DNA from: Bacteroidota bacterium
GTDB lineage: Bacteria > Bacteroidota > Bacteroidia > Sphingobacteriales > Sphingobacteriaceae
Assembly: GCA_025355225.1 (NCBI GenBank)
Contig: JANYAB010000751.1
Coordinates: 1-6,834 of the forward strand
Reading direction: 5' to 3'
Length of the DNA: 6,834 bases
The first letter of the stretch is position 1. Every line of letters starts with the position of its first letter. A program made the position numbers and the translations under genes. The notes beneath the pieces were generated by a model. It ran no database searches, was not told the DNA's origin, and worked only from the letters and a program-made list of their open reading frames with translations. Shown piece after piece: positions 5,715 through 6,834 of the stretch.

Positions 5715-6397
5715 AGGATTTGCTTGAGGTTGATAGCGTAATACTTTCTTTTGATGACAAGCAAATACTGAGCGATTGTTATTTGAGATGTGAAACAGGT
5801 GATATTATCGGCATTTTAGGCCGGAACGGGTGCGGAAAATCATCGTTGTTAAAAATAATATTTGGTACCCTTTTCACCTATAATAAATTTGTCAGGATAA
5901 ACGGAAAGGTGTACAGCCATCCGTACAAGCATGGTAACCTGATTGCCTATTTGCCCCAGCATGCGCTTTTACCGAAAAACATATCGATAAAAAAAATTAT
6001 CGATATCTATATTCCTACACTTATGGGTAGAGAAAAGCTGGTAAACGACCCCAGGCTAAAAAAACATCTTAAAAAAAGAATATCGGAACTATCCGGCGGA
6101 GAATTAAGATATCTCGAAATATTGCTGCTTGTAAACCTGGATGTTAAATTTATTTTGCTGGATGAACCATTTTCCAAGATAGAACCCCTTTATAAAGAAG
6201 TAATAATAGATCTGATCAGGGAATACCGGTCAACCAAAGGGTTTGTAATAACCGATCATGACTATCGCAATATCATTACCGCAAGTGACAGGATAATCCT
6301 GATAACCAACGGTGTATGCAAACCTGTTGATTCACTGACCGAGTTGGAACATCGGAACTATGTTCCGGCGGGTACCTTTAGCGAATCCCGTTATTAA
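5711..6397 (+). CDS. ABC transporter ATP-binding protein of unknown substrate
   Basis: 228 aa, one nucleotide-binding domain with all core motifs: Walker A GRNGCGKSS (37-45), Q-loop Gln83 in YLPQH, signature LSGGE (127-131), Walker B FILLDEP (147-153) with Asp151-Glu152, and H-loop His183 in ITDHDYRNI. The D-loop reads FSKIEP rather than the usual SALD-type sequence. The helical region between Q-loop and signature is short. The gene overlaps the 94-aa membrane protein gene by 4 bp, so the two should act together at the inner membrane, with the ATPase on the cytoplasmic face. It resembles LptB-like single-domain ATPases in outline, but the neighbours are not those of the Lpt system. Nothing indicates import rather than export, and there is no binding protein nearby. 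Confidence 0.88.
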   Translation: MKDLLEVDSVILSFDDKQILSDCYLRCETGDIIGILGRNGCGKSSLLKIIFGTLFTYNKFVRINGKVYSHPYKHGNLIAYLPQHALLPKNISIKKIIDIYIPTLMGREKLVNDPRLKKHLKKRISELSGGELRYLEILLLVNLDVKFILLDEPFSKIEPLYKEVIIDLIREYRSTKGFVITDHDYRNIITASDRIILITNGVCKPVDSLTELEHRNYVPAGTFSESRY

Positions 6398-6463
6398 TTC
6401 GATATAATACGCAACTATTTGCACAAACTTCTGTTTACTTTGTCATAGTTAATATTAACGGCA

Positions 6464-6834
6464 ATGAGTATAGTTTCAGTAAATCCGGCCAACGGAAAAT
6501 CGATAAAAAAATACAGAGCCCATGGTATAAAACAAATTGATCAAAAAATAAAGCAAACCCATTCGGCCTGGCTAAAATGGAGGGACACCAGTCATACTGA
6601 GCGCAGTATACTATTGACCAATATGGCAGGCGTACTTCAAACCCGAAAAAATGAATTTGCTATATTAATGGCTCACGAAATGGGAAAGCCCATCGTTCAG
6701 GGTGTGGCTGAAATTGAAAAATGCGCTGCTCTATGTCAATATTATTCTGCTAATGCCGCAACATACCTCGGCGATCGGTTAATTGAAACTGAGGCTTCTA
6801 AAAGCTTTGTAAGTTATCAGCCAATAGGGGTAAT
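6464..6834 (+). CDS. NAD(P)-dependent aldehyde dehydrogenase, succinate-semialdehyde type, 5' part (runs off the window)
   Basis: The first 123 codons of an aldehyde dehydrogenase, starting ATG at 6464 with SIVSVNPANGKSIKKY, the usual opening of the short SSADH branch (E. coli Sad/YneI-like). Also visible: AWLKWRDTSHTERSILL, a helix ending in the conserved HEMGKPIVQGVAEIEKCA, and SYQPIGV just before the cut, which leads into the cofactor-binding region in this family. The product would oxidise succinate semialdehyde or a related aldehyde to the acid in the cytoplasm. The catalytic cysteine and the NAD site proper lie outside the window. It follows the ABC ATPase by 66 bp on the same strand. 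The link to the proline genes is unknown. Confidence 0.88.
   Translation, partial: MSIVSVNPANGKSIKKYRAHGIKQIDQKIKQTHSAWLKWRDTSHTERSILLTNMAGVLQTRKNEFAILMAHEMGKPIVQGVAEIEKCAALCQYYSANAATYLGDRLIETEASKSFVSYQPIGV

Noticed and set aside
6418..6442. TTTG and TACTTTG before the aldehyde dehydrogenase gene as a Bacteroidota promoter
   Set aside because: The -7 element is one base short of TAnnTTTG and the spacing is 14 instead of about 20, so it is not called.
1..6834. CRISPR array, tRNA, rRNA or insertion sequence
   Set aside because: No spaced direct repeats of CRISPR size, no cloverleaf or rRNA segments, and no transposase reading found on either strand.

Overview
The window looks like chromosomal DNA of a Bacteroidota bacterium, most likely Sphingobacteriaceae (the Mucilaginibacter/Pedobacter group). 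The basis is moderate AT-richness, no clear Shine-Dalgarno sequences, an exact Bacteroidota-type promoter (TTG, 20 nt, TATATTTG) in front of higB, a PAS sensor that ends after its DHp helices, and short tandem repeats between genes. The genus is inferred, not shown.

Left part (1-1300), mostly minus strand: the first 73 codons of a glutamate 5-kinase gene (a second proB, cut by the window edge) and, upstream of it in the same direction, an intact but isolated pstB-like phosphate ABC ATPase gene. On the plus strand, about 40 bp beyond the pstB start codon, lies an inverted copy of the last 11 codons and stop of pstB. It is followed by 9-bp tandem repeats and the promoter/operator of a toxin-antitoxin pair.

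Middle (1305-4356), plus strand: higB and higA, then a complete proB starting inside or at the end of higA, then proA after a 122-bp spacer rich in repeats. proB and proA give the first two enzymatic steps from glutamate to proline. Because higA and proB touch or overlap, the antitoxin's self-repressed promoter probably also drives proB. The order proB/pstB on the left and pstB-tail/higBA/proB on the right is what remains if a pstB-proB segment was duplicated in inverted orientation, one pstB was then lost except for its tail, and higBA came to lie in front of one proB.

Right part (4357-6834), plus strand: a membrane-bound PAS sensor with a phospho-acceptor histidine box but no ATPase domain; a 113-bp gap that reads on the minus strand like the C-terminal end of an unidentified protein; a translationally coupled pair of a 94-aa three-helix membrane protein and an ABC ATPase; and the first 123 codons of an aldehyde dehydrogenase of the succinate-semialdehyde type, cut by the window end.

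The most interesting element is the higBA-proBA arrangement inside a decayed inverted duplication. It would couple proline synthesis genes to a toxin-antitoxin promoter, while a second proB keeps a different leader containing a perfect hairpin.
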